Made by a program: the position numbers and the translations under genes. Shown here one piece after another: positions 54,912-63,664 of a DNA stretch of 64,000 bases. Below the pieces are notes generated by a model. The model made no database searches. It saw only the letters and a program-made list of their open reading frames with translations, and was not told the DNA's origin. The stretch covers positions 124,001 to 188,000 of the forward strand of contig NZ_PVBS01000003.1 in NCBI RefSeq assembly GCF_002980575.1, written 5' to 3'. The stretch is from Sphingobacterium gobiense (lineage in GTDB: Bacteria; Bacteroidota; Bacteroidia; Sphingobacteriales; Sphingobacteriaceae). Every line of letters starts with the position of its first letter. Position 1 is the stretch's first letter.

Positions 54912-55574
54912 TTATTGCTCCTCGTCTCCATAGTAATACTTGCCAAGTTCTATTTTCTCCCTGCCGTTTGCCATTCGCCAGCGGTTTGTATCTCGTAGCG
55001 AATAAGCGCAACCGCAGTATTCCTGCATATAGAACTTTTCCCGTTTGCTGATTTCGAGCATCCGTGCCGAGCCACCTTTCTTCCGCCAATTGAGCGTCCA
55101 ATACGCCATATCTGGATGACGGGAAGCTGCCCGTAGCCCGCAATCGTTGATTTGCTCCATGTTTTTCCAACGGGAAATGCCTAAAGAGCTCGATATGACG
55201 TCAAATCCATGTTTTGCGGCATATTCAGCCGTTTTTTCAAAACGCATATCGAAACACATCGTGCAGCGAATACCACGTTCTGGTTCATTTTCCATTCCTT
55301 TAGCCAACTCAAACCAATGGTCTACATCGTAGTCGGCATCAACGAAGGGAATATCGTGCTTCTCGGCAAAACGAATATTTTCTTCCTTGCGTAAATCATA
55401 TTCGCTGCGCGGATGGATGTTCGGATTGTAGAAATAAATCGTAAAGTCAATGTCTGACGCGATCAATGCTTCCATCACCTCGCCCGAACAGGGGGCACAG
55501 CAGGAATGCAATAGCAATTTCTTGCCATTATCGGGCAAATTTAACTTTTCTCGTTTGAATTCCTTGTTGTCCAT
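54912..55574 (-). CDS. queH: Epoxyqueuosine reductase QueH
   Basis: A 220-residue protein with the N-terminal [11 protein letters not shown] (C25, C26, C29), a second pair [12 protein letters not shown] (C104, C107) and a late CGCAYS. These cysteines match QueH, the non-QueG epoxyqueuosine reductase, which uses an iron-sulfur cluster and a second metal site for the last step of queuosine synthesis. It is divergent from the lipoprotein pair. Confidence 0.93.
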   Translation of the reverse strand: MDNKEFKREKLNLPDNGKKLLLHSCCAPCSGEVMEALIASDIDFTIYFYNPNIHPRSEYDLRKEENIRFAEKHDIPFVDADYDVDHWFELAKGMENEPERGIRCTMCFDMRFEKTAEYAAKHGFDVISSSLGISRWKNMEQINDCGLRAASRHPDMAYWTLNWRKKGGSARMLEISKREKFYMQEYCGCAYSLRDTNRWRMANGREKIELGKYYYGDEEQ

Positions 55575-55648
55575 TATACCACCGCATTTAAATATAATGC
55601 AATTTTACGGAAAACTACCAGATTTTACAAAACCCCACCATTATTTGT

Positions 55649-55656
55649 TACTTTTG
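55649..55656 (+). promoter_or_regulatory. -7 promoter box (TACTTTTG) for the first paralogous lipoprotein
   Basis: TACTTTTG matches TAnnTTTG and lies 23 bp before the ATG. The -33 position reads TTTTAC, a weak match. Confidence 0.45.
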
Positions 55657-55678
55657 TGATACATGATACGATAATCTT

Positions 55679-56785
55679 ATGTATAAAATCTCACCCATAT
55701 ATTATGTGTTTGCCGTTCTAACGGTTATCCTTGGTTTTTATGCATGTGAACGAGACGATGCAGAGCCAAACTTGGAGATGAGAAAGTTTACCCGTTTGTA
55801 TGTTTCTTTTGAAGAATATACGCCAGGGAAAAACCCTCCCGACACCACTGTTCGTATTATTTATCCTGCAGACTCCTCTGTCTTTGCATTCAATGGTAGA
55901 CATATATCGCAGGTGCAGGGGGGCGGGCCGATTTATTATGAATCCCATCCGAGTGTCAATGCCATCTTTCAAGCTAGTGTCAACCGCGCAGGTACAAATG
56001 ATACATCGATCGCTGTCCTGAGTATGGGGTCATCGGGAGCATTGAATAATGCCGGACTTCCCAAAAGTCGATATTACAATAACGTAAGGGGAATGGTGTT
56101 TCATGAGCGAGCGAATGTACTCTATGTTGTCAACGGCAGCGGGCCGGATGCGGGTGTATATGTTATGGATCGTCCAAGATATGCAAACCGGGAGAAACAA
56201 CCCCTTAAGAAGTTAAGAAATAACAGCTTAACCATGTGGGGGGCAGCCTATCAAAATGAGAAGCTCTTTACTTCGAAGACAACTGCAACGGAGGGATCAC
56301 CGGCAGGAATCTATGTTTTTGACAACATTTCAGGTAAAGAGGTAAACCCCCAGGACTCTATCGGGAGATTAGACTATAGCCGCATTTTAGAGATTGAAGA
56401 TGCTACAGATCTGCGCGGTCTATTCTACGATACCGTTAAGAATGTCATGGCGGTTGCACAGATGGGAGACGGAACGCCAGGAAGTGGCCGTATCCTTATA
56501 TTTGAGAACTTTTCTGATCTGGTAGAGGAAGAAGGCACGATTACGCCCACGCGCATAATCACGGGGGCCAATACAGGCTTGGTATCACCTGTTGATGTCG
56601 TTATCGATACAAGGGAAACAGGAGTCTATTTATACGTTGCTGACCGCACAGCACGAAAAATATCCCGCTTTCTATATACCGATAATGGCAACGTAGCGCC
56701 TGACAAGGTGATTGATACCTCCAATTTAAAAGATGGCAGGACACCTGTCAGCATTACCTTGGATACAAGGGAGCATGAGCAGTGA
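55679..56785 (+). CDS. Lipoprotein with propeller-like repeats, paralogue 1
   Basis: A 368-residue lipoprotein with a signal peptide and lipobox (LGFYAC, Cys23). The mature part has repeated segments ending in SPVDVVIDTRETGVYLYVAD and a C-terminal YTDNGNVAPDKVIDTS. This looks like a beta-propeller related to NHL/YVTN types. The function is unknown. It is a clear tandem paralogue of the next gene (43 bp downstream). Confidence 0.8.
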   Translation: MYKISPIYYVFAVLTVILGFYACERDDAEPNLEMRKFTRLYVSFEEYTPGKNPPDTTVRIIYPADSSVFAFNGRHISQVQGGGPIYYESHPSVNAIFQASVNRAGTNDTSIAVLSMGSSGALNNAGLPKSRYYNNVRGMVFHERANVLYVVNGSGPDAGVYVMDRPRYANREKQPLKKLRNNSLTMWGAAYQNEKLFTSKTTATEGSPAGIYVFDNISGKEVNPQDSIGRLDYSRILEIEDATDLRGLFYDTVKNVMAVAQMGDGTPGSGRILIFENFSDLVEEEGTITPTRIITGANTGLVSPVDVVIDTRETGVYLYVADRTARKISRFLYTDNGNVAPDKVIDTSNLKDGRTPVSITLDTREHEQ

Positions 56786-56803
56786 TGATTTTTAGCTATT
56801 TTA

Positions 56804-56811
56804 TATATTTG
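56804..56811 (+). promoter_or_regulatory. -7 promoter box (TATATTTG) for the second paralogous lipoprotein
   Basis: TATATTTG matches TAnnTTTG and lies 17 bp before the ATG. The -33 position is weak. Its presence suggests each paralogue can have its own start of transcription. Confidence 0.4.
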
Positions 56812-56828
56812 TAATATTACACTTCGTT

Positions 56829-57941
56829 ATGTTCAGAACCTCAATCATATACGGTGTCCTCGCTTTAGCGTTAGTCCTCGGGTTTTATGCCTGTGAAGAT
56901 GAGAATGTAGAACCAGGACTGGAAATTAGGCAGATTTCCCGCCTTTACGTTTCTTTTGAAGAATATGGTACGACGGATGAGCGGGCAGATTCGAATATCC
57001 GTATCATTCAGCCGGCAGATTCATCCGTGTTTGCTTTTAGGGAAAGCCACGTATCCCAAGTGCAGGGTGGCGGACCAATTTATTTCAGTCCATTTGCGAA
57101 GACTATTTTCCAAGCGAGTGCTAATAGCGAGGAAATCAGTAATGGGCTTGATACCGTCATTGCTGCTGTTACTGTGCAACAAACAGGATTGTTAAATAAT
57201 GCCGGAAACGGACTTCGGAGCAGATTCTACAATAAGGTGAGAGGCTTTGCATACCACGCTGCTACGCGATCTCTTTTGGTTGTCAATGGTGCAGGCGCAG
57301 ACGCAGGAATATATATAGTCGATAACCCAAGCAGTACAGGGAACCAAAAACAACCTTATAAGAAGTTAATCAATTCGGGCCTTGACATGTGGGGAGCCGC
57401 CTATGCAAACGATAGGCTTTTTACCTCCAAAATAAGTGCGCCGGAGGGTATTTACATGTTCCAGAATTTGACGACGATGTCGGTAAGGGCGAGTGATTCC
57501 GTTGCGACGCTTAATCCCGTCCGTACATTACGAATTGAGAATGCCACGGCTAATCTGCGCGGGTTATGCTACGATACCATTAAGAATGTCATGGCTATTG
57601 CCGAAATGGGAGACGGGACAGTCGGTAGCGGACGAATCCTCCTATTCGATAACTTTTCCAATTTGATACAGGGAACGGCGGATGTAATCAGACCCTCCCG
57701 GGTGATTACGGGCGTTAATACCGGTTTAATTTCACCTGTTGATGTGGTCATTGACATGCGTGCGAGTGGTGTATATTTATATGTGGCTGATCGTGCGGCG
57801 AAAAAGGTATCACGATTTAGGTATACAGACGACGGAAATGTAGAACCAGAAGATGTAATTGACACTTCGGTATTGCGATTTGGTGAAACACCCGTTGGCT
57901 TAGCACTGGATGCGCGCGACGATTCTACGCTTGGTCGATGA
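56829..57941 (+). CDS. Lipoprotein with propeller-like repeats, paralogue 2
   Basis: A 370-residue lipoprotein with signal peptide and lipobox (LGFYAC, Cys22). It aligns over its whole length with the previous gene (for example SHVSQVQGGGPIYF, VITGVNTGLISPVDVVIDMR, ADRAAKKVSRFRYTDDGNVE). Its 3' end overlaps the convergent SirB1-like gene by 17 bp. Function unknown; local gene duplication is clear. Confidence 0.8.
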   Translation: MFRTSIIYGVLALALVLGFYACEDENVEPGLEIRQISRLYVSFEEYGTTDERADSNIRIIQPADSSVFAFRESHVSQVQGGGPIYFSPFAKTIFQASANSEEISNGLDTVIAAVTVQQTGLLNNAGNGLRSRFYNKVRGFAYHAATRSLLVVNGAGADAGIYIVDNPSSTGNQKQPYKKLINSGLDMWGAAYANDRLFTSKISAPEGIYMFQNLTTMSVRASDSVATLNPVRTLRIENATANLRGLCYDTIKNVMAIAEMGDGTVGSGRILLFDNFSNLIQGTADVIRPSRVITGVNTGLISPVDVVIDMRASGVYLYVADRAAKKVSRFRYTDDGNVEPEDVIDTSVLRFGETPVGLALDARDDSTLGR

Positions 57942-58773
57942 GATCCAACAATAATTGTACCTCCTCACGCTTTTCGAGATTGTCTACGTATTCGTAAGCG
58001 GCAATGAGATTACGTAGAATACGCTTGATAACCTCCAAGTTACGGCACGGCTTCACATAATCATCTGTGGGAGGCAGATTTAGTTGTTGTAGGAAAGCAA
58101 TAATATCTACTTCTCGCATAATCTGCCCGCGATTGAATACATTAATGTAAAAAAGTACCTCATCGGGTTTTTCCTCATTCATATAGGCCAGCACAAAGTG
58201 CTTTGGTAAATTAACGCCATAGATGGGGATGTCCAATCGTTGTGCAACGATGCTATAAACACAAGCGAGTGAAATAGGGTTTCCTTTTTTTGATTCCAGC
58301 ACCTTGTTGATAAAAGAGTTTTGCGGCGCGTGAAAATCAGATGTATTGCCAGACAAGCCAAACTCACGGTATAGGATATTGTTTAACAGCTTTACCTTTT
58401 CAATCGGGCTCATGTCATACATCAAATGATACCAAGCGTTGCGACGTAGTTCGGCAAATTTCTCGTATACTTCGTCCTCGCTTAAATTGGGATATTGATA
58501 ACGGTTTACGATAAGTAGTCCGTCAAGCAGATCCTCCTCGTTATTTAACTTCCATAATTGAAGGTCGTGTTTGACCTGATTGAATTGTATCTTGTGGATG
58601 ATCTGCTCAACGCGTTCCTGTAATAACACATCAAAAGACTGTTCCCAAGATTCCTCCAACAACGGTATCACCTCGGGGCCACAAGTAATCAGCTTATCTT
58701 CCAAAGCCTGATAGATTTCCGCGTCCGGATCATCCAAGAGCGAAATCAGCGCCTTTAACTCCTGCTCGTTCAT
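57925..58773 (-). CDS. SirB1-like protein with transglutaminase-like fold
   Basis: A 282-residue protein with an N-terminal helical repeat region (1-90) and a C-terminal transglutaminase-like domain. In it, ESKKGNPISLACVYSIVAQ carries a possible active Cys and LPKHFVLAY a His. SirB1-type proteins are widespread; their role is not settled. The start at 58773 is followed upstream by a hairpin at 58799-58825. Confidence 0.85.
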   Translation of the reverse strand: MNEQELKALISLLDDPDAEIYQALEDKLITCGPEVIPLLEESWEQSFDVLLQERVEQIIHKIQFNQVKHDLQLWKLNNEEDLLDGLLIVNRYQYPNLSEDEVYEKFAELRRNAWYHLMYDMSPIEKVKLLNNILYREFGLSGNTSDFHAPQNSFINKVLESKKGNPISLACVYSIVAQRLDIPIYGVNLPKHFVLAYMNEEKPDEVLFYINVFNRGQIMREVDIIAFLQQLNLPPTDDYVKPCRNLEVIKRILRNLIAAYEYVDNLEKREEVQLLLDLIDQA

Positions 58774-58798
58774 CTGTACTAAGATACGGGTTTTCTTT

Positions 58799-58825
58799 TA
58801 TCTTTTTTTTCCGCAAAAAAAGATA
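58799..58825. other. A/T-rich hairpin upstream of the SirB1-like gene
   Basis: An 11-bp perfect inverted repeat (58799-58809 and 58815-58825) with a 5-base loop TCCGC lies 26 bp upstream of the SirB1-like ATG. Its T7/A7 arms resemble the hairpins of the flanking repeats, but the loop differs. Confidence 0.45.
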
Positions 58826-58866
58826 GAAAAAAACTCGTCGCTGAAAACCTTTGGCATTTGGGATAG

Positions 58867-58950
58867 TACAATAATAATCCTCCTACATTTGCCAAAGCTT
58901 TTGAGGCGACCCATATTGTTAAGGGAGGTATGGTGCAAATGCGTAAATGA
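58867..58950 (+). pseudogene. Remnant coding tail ending VKGGMVQMRK (in repeat copy A)
   Basis: A 27-codon open segment after an in-frame TAG ends with HIVKGGMVQMRK and a stop. A partial gene at the right end of the window (63919-64000, - strand) ends LDVKEGMVQLRS and a stop. The shared VK(G/E)GMVQ(M/L)R tail and the similar DNA after the stop show the same gene end in both places. Only the last part is present here, so it is a remnant. The family is not recognised. Confidence 0.45.
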
Positions 58951-59161
58951 AAGCGATCAATATTGCTTAGCGGTTGTGCGGAGTTAAAACGACCTAGCAT
59001 TGTTCCGTGGCCAGCTTTACGCAGACTGTTCCGTTAAAACAGCATGTTGTTTGACCGAAGGGAGTTTCATGCTGTTTAGGAATAGGCAAGTAAAGGTAGC
59101 GGAACAATGCAAGTCTTGATTTTTTTTGCTTCGTTTTTTTCATCAAGGAAAAAAATGAAGA
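58911..59161 (+). repeat. Degenerate intergenic repeat, copy A
   Basis: Together with the inverted copy at 63665-63960 it shares, in the same order, the gene-tail end, TTCCGTTAAAACA (59029-59041), a 28-base block that begins TGTTTAGGAATA and ends TAGC (59073-59100; four positions differ between copies), AGTCTTGATTTTT (59112-59124) and a hairpin with loop ATCAAG (59129-59160). It fills most of the 395-bp gap between the SirB1-like and ABC ATPase genes; no intact gene is in this gap. Confidence 0.75.
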
Positions 59162-59168
59162 GAAGAAA

Positions 59169-59828
59169 CTACTTCACTTGCCCATCCAATAAATTAATAA
59201 TCCGCTTGCCATATTCCGCATTTTTTTCTGAATGCGTGACCTGTATGATGGTCATGCCTTCTTCGTTAAGTTGCTTGAAAAGTGCCATGATCTCTTCGCC
59301 TTGTTTGGAGTTGAGATTGCCTGTTGGCTCGTCTGCTAGCAGTAATTTTGGTGAGGCAGCCAAGGCCCGGGCAATACCCACGATTTGCTGCTGCCCGCCG
59401 GATAGTTGTGCCGGGAATAAATCTTTCTTGCCCACAATGCCGAAGCGGTCCAGCATATCGCCGACGATAGCTTTTCTTTCCTTAGCGGATAGATTTTTAT
59501 AAATTAAGGGTGTCTCGATATTTTCGTATACCGTTAGTTCGTCTATCAGATGATAAGACTGGAAAACGTAGCCCATATGCGATTGGAATAATGTTGTCCG
59601 CTTCTTTGGTTTTAAAGCCAATACGTCTTCGTCCATAAAATAATAATGCCCTTCGTTGGGTTCATCAAGCAAACCGATAACATTCAGAAGCGTAGATTTT
59701 CCGGAGCCAGATGGACCCATTATGGAAATAAAATCGCCTCTTTCAATTTGTAGATTAATATCTTTCAGGACAAAAGAGCGTGTACCACCTACATTATACC
59801 ATTTAAAAATATGTTCTAGTTTGATCAT
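59169..59828 (-). CDS. ABC transporter ATP-binding protein (LolD/MacB type)
   Basis: A 219-residue ATPase with Walker A GPSGSGKST (38-46), Q-loop FQSYHL, signature LSGGQQQIVG and Walker B LLLADEPTG. It resembles LolD/MacB ATPases, which power mechanotransmission rather than membrane transport of a small molecule. It is 13 bp downstream of the FtsX-type permease gene, in the same operon. Confidence 0.95.
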   Translation of the reverse strand: MIKLEHIFKWYNVGGTRSFVLKDINLQIERGDFISIMGPSGSGKSTLLNVIGLLDEPNEGHYYFMDEDVLALKPKKRTTLFQSHMGYVFQSYHLIDELTVYENIETPLIYKNLSAKERKAIVGDMLDRFGIVGKKDLFPAQLSGGQQQIVGIARALAASPKLLLADEPTGNLNSKQGEEIMALFKQLNEEGMTIIQVTHSEKNAEYGKRIINLLDGQVK

Positions 59829-59841
59829 TTTGTTTTATTCT

Positions 59842-62274
59842 TTATTCGTTTCTTAAACTATCGACGGGATTAGCGCGAGCCGCACGTATCGCTTGGGTGC
59901 TGACCGTAAATAGCGCAATGATAACTGCTATTATGCCAGTCAATATAAATATCCACCATGATGTATCTATTCGATAGGTGAAATCTTCTAGCCATTTGTT
60001 CATTGCCCACCATGCAATGGGAACAGCGATAATAATCGCAATAAAAACTAGTTTTACGAAATCCTTGCAAAGCATGGCTACTATTCCCGTAACGGATGAG
60101 CCGAGTACTTTCCGGATACCGATTTCCTTACTGCGTTGCTCTGCCATAAAAGCTGCAAGTCCAAACAATCCTAAACAGGCAATACCGGTGGCCATAGCCG
60201 CAAATGTTAGGCTTAGCCGGCTCATACGCCGCTCCGATTTGTACATACTATCAAAGGCTTCATCCATAAACCGATAATCGAATGCAAATCCGGGAGCTAG
60301 CTTATTCCACTTGTTTTCGATACGGCTGAGCAATAGCGGAAGATCGGTGGTTTCTATTTTAAATGCTGCCTGTGAAGGACTATGGCCTAAGAAAAAACCC
60401 AGTGGAGTAACCGGATCTCGGAGAGATTCAAAGTTAAAGTCTTTGATCACACCAATGACGTGAAATGATTCCATACCATCACCAAATTGGAAATGTATTT
60501 GTTGGCCAATAGGATCTTCCCCTAAACCAAAATGCTTAACAGCGGTTTCGTTTAAAATAACCGCCGCAGAATCAGCCCGTCGAGCGACAGCGAAATTACG
60601 TCCCGATACCAGCTCCAAATTTAACGTAGGGATATATTGTTCATCGATATGCCATGTTTGTAGCTGTACTGTATTGTTGGGCGTCATGACTGTCTCCTTG
60701 GAATAAGGATTGTCACTTCGGCTCGAATTGGAAACCGGGAGAAAGCCACTGATAGTACCTGTTTTAACGTTCGGGAGATTTAAAATCTCGTCCCGAAAGG
60801 CTTTCGTCTGATTTCCCAGCGCGTGGTAATCGTTAATTACAAGAATGTTCTCCCGCTCGTACCCTAGTTTTTTATGTTGGATATAGCGCAGCTGTGCGGT
60901 CACGATGAACGTGCCCACAATCAGCACAATCGATATGGTGAATTGAAAAACCACTAAACCACTTCGGAAGACGCTCTTTCCGGAGGAAATCACGGTATGC
61001 GATTTCAATACTTGTAGCGGATTAAATGCGGATAAATAAACAGCTGGATAGTAACCGGCTACCAGCCCAACGAATAATAAAAGAAGTGCAAATAGCGGAA
61101 GTGATCTGAAATTGATGATATCGTTTATTTTAAATTCCTTGCCGGATAGTTCGTTAAATAACGGTACGCTCAATGCAACAAGTACAATGGCGAGAATAAT
61201 CCCTCCAAGCGCTAATAACAATGACTCTGCCAGGAATTGACCAGCTACACTACTTCTCGAAGCGCCCAATATTTTTTGGACACCCACTTCTTTTGCTCGG
61301 TTGGCCGACCGTGCCGTAGACAGGTTTATGAAATTGACACAGGCGATAAGCAAAATAAACAACGAAATAGCGCTGAAAATATAAACATATTGAAAACTGC
61401 TGTTAGGCCGAAGTTCTCCCCTCAGGTTGGAACGCAGATGGATGTCGGTGATCGGAATGGCATCGTAATGGAATACGTTTCCGTCTTTTCTGAATGATTC
61501 GATATCAGTGACATCCATATACCGTTTGGCTGCCGGAAGGCCGTGTTTGTGAACGTACGCTTCGAGATGGGTTTCCAATAGGGAGCGATCGGTCGCGTTT
61601 CTCAACAATATGTATGTCGTAAAGTTATGGGAGAGGAGTTCGCCCCAATTCCAGTAAGGGGCGTTTTCCATAGCAAACAGAAAGTCATAATTGAAATGAC
61701 CGTTTCTAGGCATATCTTCGATTACTGCGGTGATCTGATAAACGGTGTTTCCGGCGTCGTTGGTCTCCAGTGTCTTTCCAACAACATCTGTCGAATCAAA
61801 GTAACGTTCAGCGGCTGAGCGGCTTAATACAACACTATTAGGTTCCGTCAAGGCTTGGTCAAGGTGGCCATGGAGAACTTGGTAGGAAAATATACGGAAA
61901 AATGAGGAATCAGCATGGGCAACGTGAGTCTCATTTATCCATTTGCCTGCTTTTCTTATTAATTTTGCACCAGCGGATGTATATAGCCGAGTGAAGTCTT
62001 CAACTTCCGTATATTCGTTTTTTAATATAGGACCTATCCCATCGCTCGTAAGGGCCATATCCATTTTGCTTTCACCGATATGGATATGTGTATTTAGACG
62101 AACGATACGATCCGCCTGGGTATGGAACTTATCATAACTAAGTTCGTCAAAAACATAGGTCGTGATAAATATAAAGCCGGCAAGTCCGAATGAAAGCCCA
62201 ATAATATTGAGGAGGGTGAACATTCGGTTCTTTACCAGGTTACGGAAAGCAATTTTAAAAAAGTTCTTAATCAT
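59842..62274 (-). CDS. FtsX/MacB-type ABC transporter permease
   Basis: An 810-residue permease with a helix at the N terminus (about 20-42), a large periplasmic MacB-core domain (about 45-240), and FtsX domains: three helices at about 285-425, a fourth near 440, a second periplasmic domain (about 460-665) and three helices at the end (about 680-800). The order of parts is a duplicated MacB permease. It partners the ATPase gene that follows. Its promoter region has a sigma-54-like element and two activator dyads. Confidence 0.9.
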   Translation of the reverse strand: MIKNFFKIAFRNLVKNRMFTLLNIIGLSFGLAGFIFITTYVFDELSYDKFHTQADRIVRLNTHIHIGESKMDMALTSDGIGPILKNEYTEVEDFTRLYTSAGAKLIRKAGKWINETHVAHADSSFFRIFSYQVLHGHLDQALTEPNSVVLSRSAAERYFDSTDVVGKTLETNDAGNTVYQITAVIEDMPRNGHFNYDFLFAMENAPYWNWGELLSHNFTTYILLRNATDRSLLETHLEAYVHKHGLPAAKRYMDVTDIESFRKDGNVFHYDAIPITDIHLRSNLRGELRPNSSFQYVYIFSAISLFILLIACVNFINLSTARSANRAKEVGVQKILGASRSSVAGQFLAESLLLALGGIILAIVLVALSVPLFNELSGKEFKINDIINFRSLPLFALLLLFVGLVAGYYPAVYLSAFNPLQVLKSHTVISSGKSVFRSGLVVFQFTISIVLIVGTFIVTAQLRYIQHKKLGYERENILVINDYHALGNQTKAFRDEILNLPNVKTGTISGFLPVSNSSRSDNPYSKETVMTPNNTVQLQTWHIDEQYIPTLNLELVSGRNFAVARRADSAAVILNETAVKHFGLGEDPIGQQIHFQFGDGMESFHVIGVIKDFNFESLRDPVTPLGFFLGHSPSQAAFKIETTDLPLLLSRIENKWNKLAPGFAFDYRFMDEAFDSMYKSERRMSRLSLTFAAMATGIACLGLFGLAAFMAEQRSKEIGIRKVLGSSVTGIVAMLCKDFVKLVFIAIIIAVPIAWWAMNKWLEDFTYRIDTSWWIFILTGIIAVIIALFTVSTQAIRAARANPVDSLRNE

Positions 62275-62302
62275 CTTGATTCGTCATGTCTGTTTCTGTC
62301 AA

Positions 62303-62318
62303 GACAATACCTACGCCA
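62303..62318 (-). promoter_or_regulatory. Sigma-54-type -24/-12 promoter element for the permease-ATPase operon
   Basis: On the - strand it reads TGGCGTAGGTATTGTC, matching TGGC-N7-TTG with the -24 TGGC and -12 TTG spaced as in sigma-54 promoters (consensus TGGCACG-N4-TTGC). It lies 29 bp before the permease ATG. Two activator-type dyads lie 55-110 bp upstream. Confidence 0.6.
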
Positions 62319-62372
62319 TGAAATTAAAGTATTGATTGTTAGTTTTTTAAGTCGTTTTTGTGAGTATTGAAG

Positions 62373-62411
62373 CTGTTCGATATCGGACAGTGGTTGTTCG
62401 ATGTCGGACAG
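62373..62411. promoter_or_regulatory. Two tandem enhancer-like dyads (CTGTTCGATATCGGACAG and similar)
   Basis: Site 1 (62373-62390) is an imperfect palindrome of 18 bp. Site 2 (62394-62411) differs at only two positions. The centres are 21 bp apart, about two turns. Both are upstream of the sigma-54-like element, as needed for NtrC-type activators. No activator gene is in the window. Confidence 0.65.
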
Positions 62412-62424
62412 CTAGAAAACACAA

Positions 62425-63588
62425 TTACGTGTTCAATATCCGCCTGTATTCTTGTGCTAGCCGACTCAAACCCTCTTCTAGTAGCGCTCTGGGGCAGGCA
62501 ATATTGATGCGGACGAAATGATCTCCCGCTTGGCCGTACTTTATCCCCGACTGTAACCACAAATTTTCCTGTTCAAGCAGCCTATCGGTAATCGTGGATG
62601 ACGGCATATCCAAGGCAGCGCAGTCAAGCCAAACCAGATAGGTCGACTGTAGCGGAATGACCCGGAGTTGGGGAAGATGCGTCTGGCAGAAGTCCCTTAG
62701 GTATTGAAAGTTTTCATATATATATTCTTTTAAACTCTCCAACCAGTTCTCTCCCTTTTCATAAGCTACAATAAGGCTGTCGATGGCAAATATATTTAAC
62801 ATCGTCATTTCCCATTTCGTTAAGGTATGCTTTACCATCTTACGGAAAGACTCGTTTTCGGTAAAGAAATAAGCGACTTGTAAGCCCGCTAAGTTAAAGG
62901 TTTTGGTAGGGGAGGAGAACGTCATGGAGTTTCTGGCGTAAGCTTCCCCTAAAGAAGCAAACGGGACATGTTTGAAATCTCCATACACCAAATCCGAATG
63001 GATTTCATCGGACAGCACAACGACGTTATGGCGGATGCATATGTCACCAAGCTTTAGGAGTTCCTCCCGGGTCCATACGCGGCCGACAGGATTATGGGGG
63101 TTACTAAATAAAAGTACTTTTACGGCCGGATCGGCGGCTTTTTGTTCGAGATCTTCAAAATCAATTTTATAATTTCCGTTTTCGTACAGGAGGTTATTCT
63201 CCACGAGTTCATTGTGGCTTTGTTCAACGGTTATAAAGAAATGATTGTATACCGGAGGTTGGACAATGATTTTGTCACCTTTAGAAGTTAACGCTTCCAC
63301 GGCCGCAGCAAGTGCCGGCATGACCCCAGGTGTAGCCACGATCCAGTCATTTTCCAACTGTAGTTCGTGTCTTTTCTTCCACCAATTCATAATTGCGTCA
63401 TAAAAAGCGGCTGGTGTTTCGGAGTAGCCAAACACGCCATGTGAAGCACGGTCTACTAAGGCTTGAGTTATTTCAGGAGCTGTCTTAAAATCCATATCGG
63501 CAATCCACATCGGTAGGACGTCAGGTTTAGACCATTTTACACTACCCGTGTTTGTTCTGTCAATGATTTCGTCAAAATTATAAGTCAT
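62425..63588 (-). CDS. PatB/MalY-type PLP aminotransferase (cystathionine beta-lyase-like)
   Basis: A 387-residue class I/II aminotransferase. The ATG at 63588 (MTYNFDEIIDRTNTGSVKW) is chosen, as it matches the family start; the one 19 codons earlier adds a low-complexity Asn stretch. The early DVLPMWIADMDFKTAPEI, the HNPVGRVW motif, LSDEIHSDLVY and the PLP lysine K229 (SSPTKTFNLAGLQ) match MalY/PatB carbon-sulfur lyases. It probably cleaves cystathionine or cysteine-type substrates. It lies upstream of the permease on the same strand, but the enhancer dyads separate them. Confidence 0.92.
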   Translation of the reverse strand: MTYNFDEIIDRTNTGSVKWSKPDVLPMWIADMDFKTAPEITQALVDRASHGVFGYSETPAAFYDAIMNWWKKRHELQLENDWIVATPGVMPALAAAVEALTSKGDKIIVQPPVYNHFFITVEQSHNELVENNLLYENGNYKIDFEDLEQKAADPAVKVLLFSNPHNPVGRVWTREELLKLGDICIRHNVVVLSDEIHSDLVYGDFKHVPFASLGEAYARNSMTFSSPTKTFNLAGLQVAYFFTENESFRKMVKHTLTKWEMTMLNIFAIDSLIVAYEKGENWLESLKEYIYENFQYLRDFCQTHLPQLRVIPLQSTYLVWLDCAALDMPSSTITDRLLEQENLWLQSGIKYGQAGDHFVRINIACPRALLEEGLSRLAQEYRRILNT

Positions 63589-63664
63589 AGTATAGTTTTC
63601 CTTATTGTTGTTGTTATACAAACTTAAGGAATTACTCTTCTTCATTTTTTTCTTGATGAATCTT

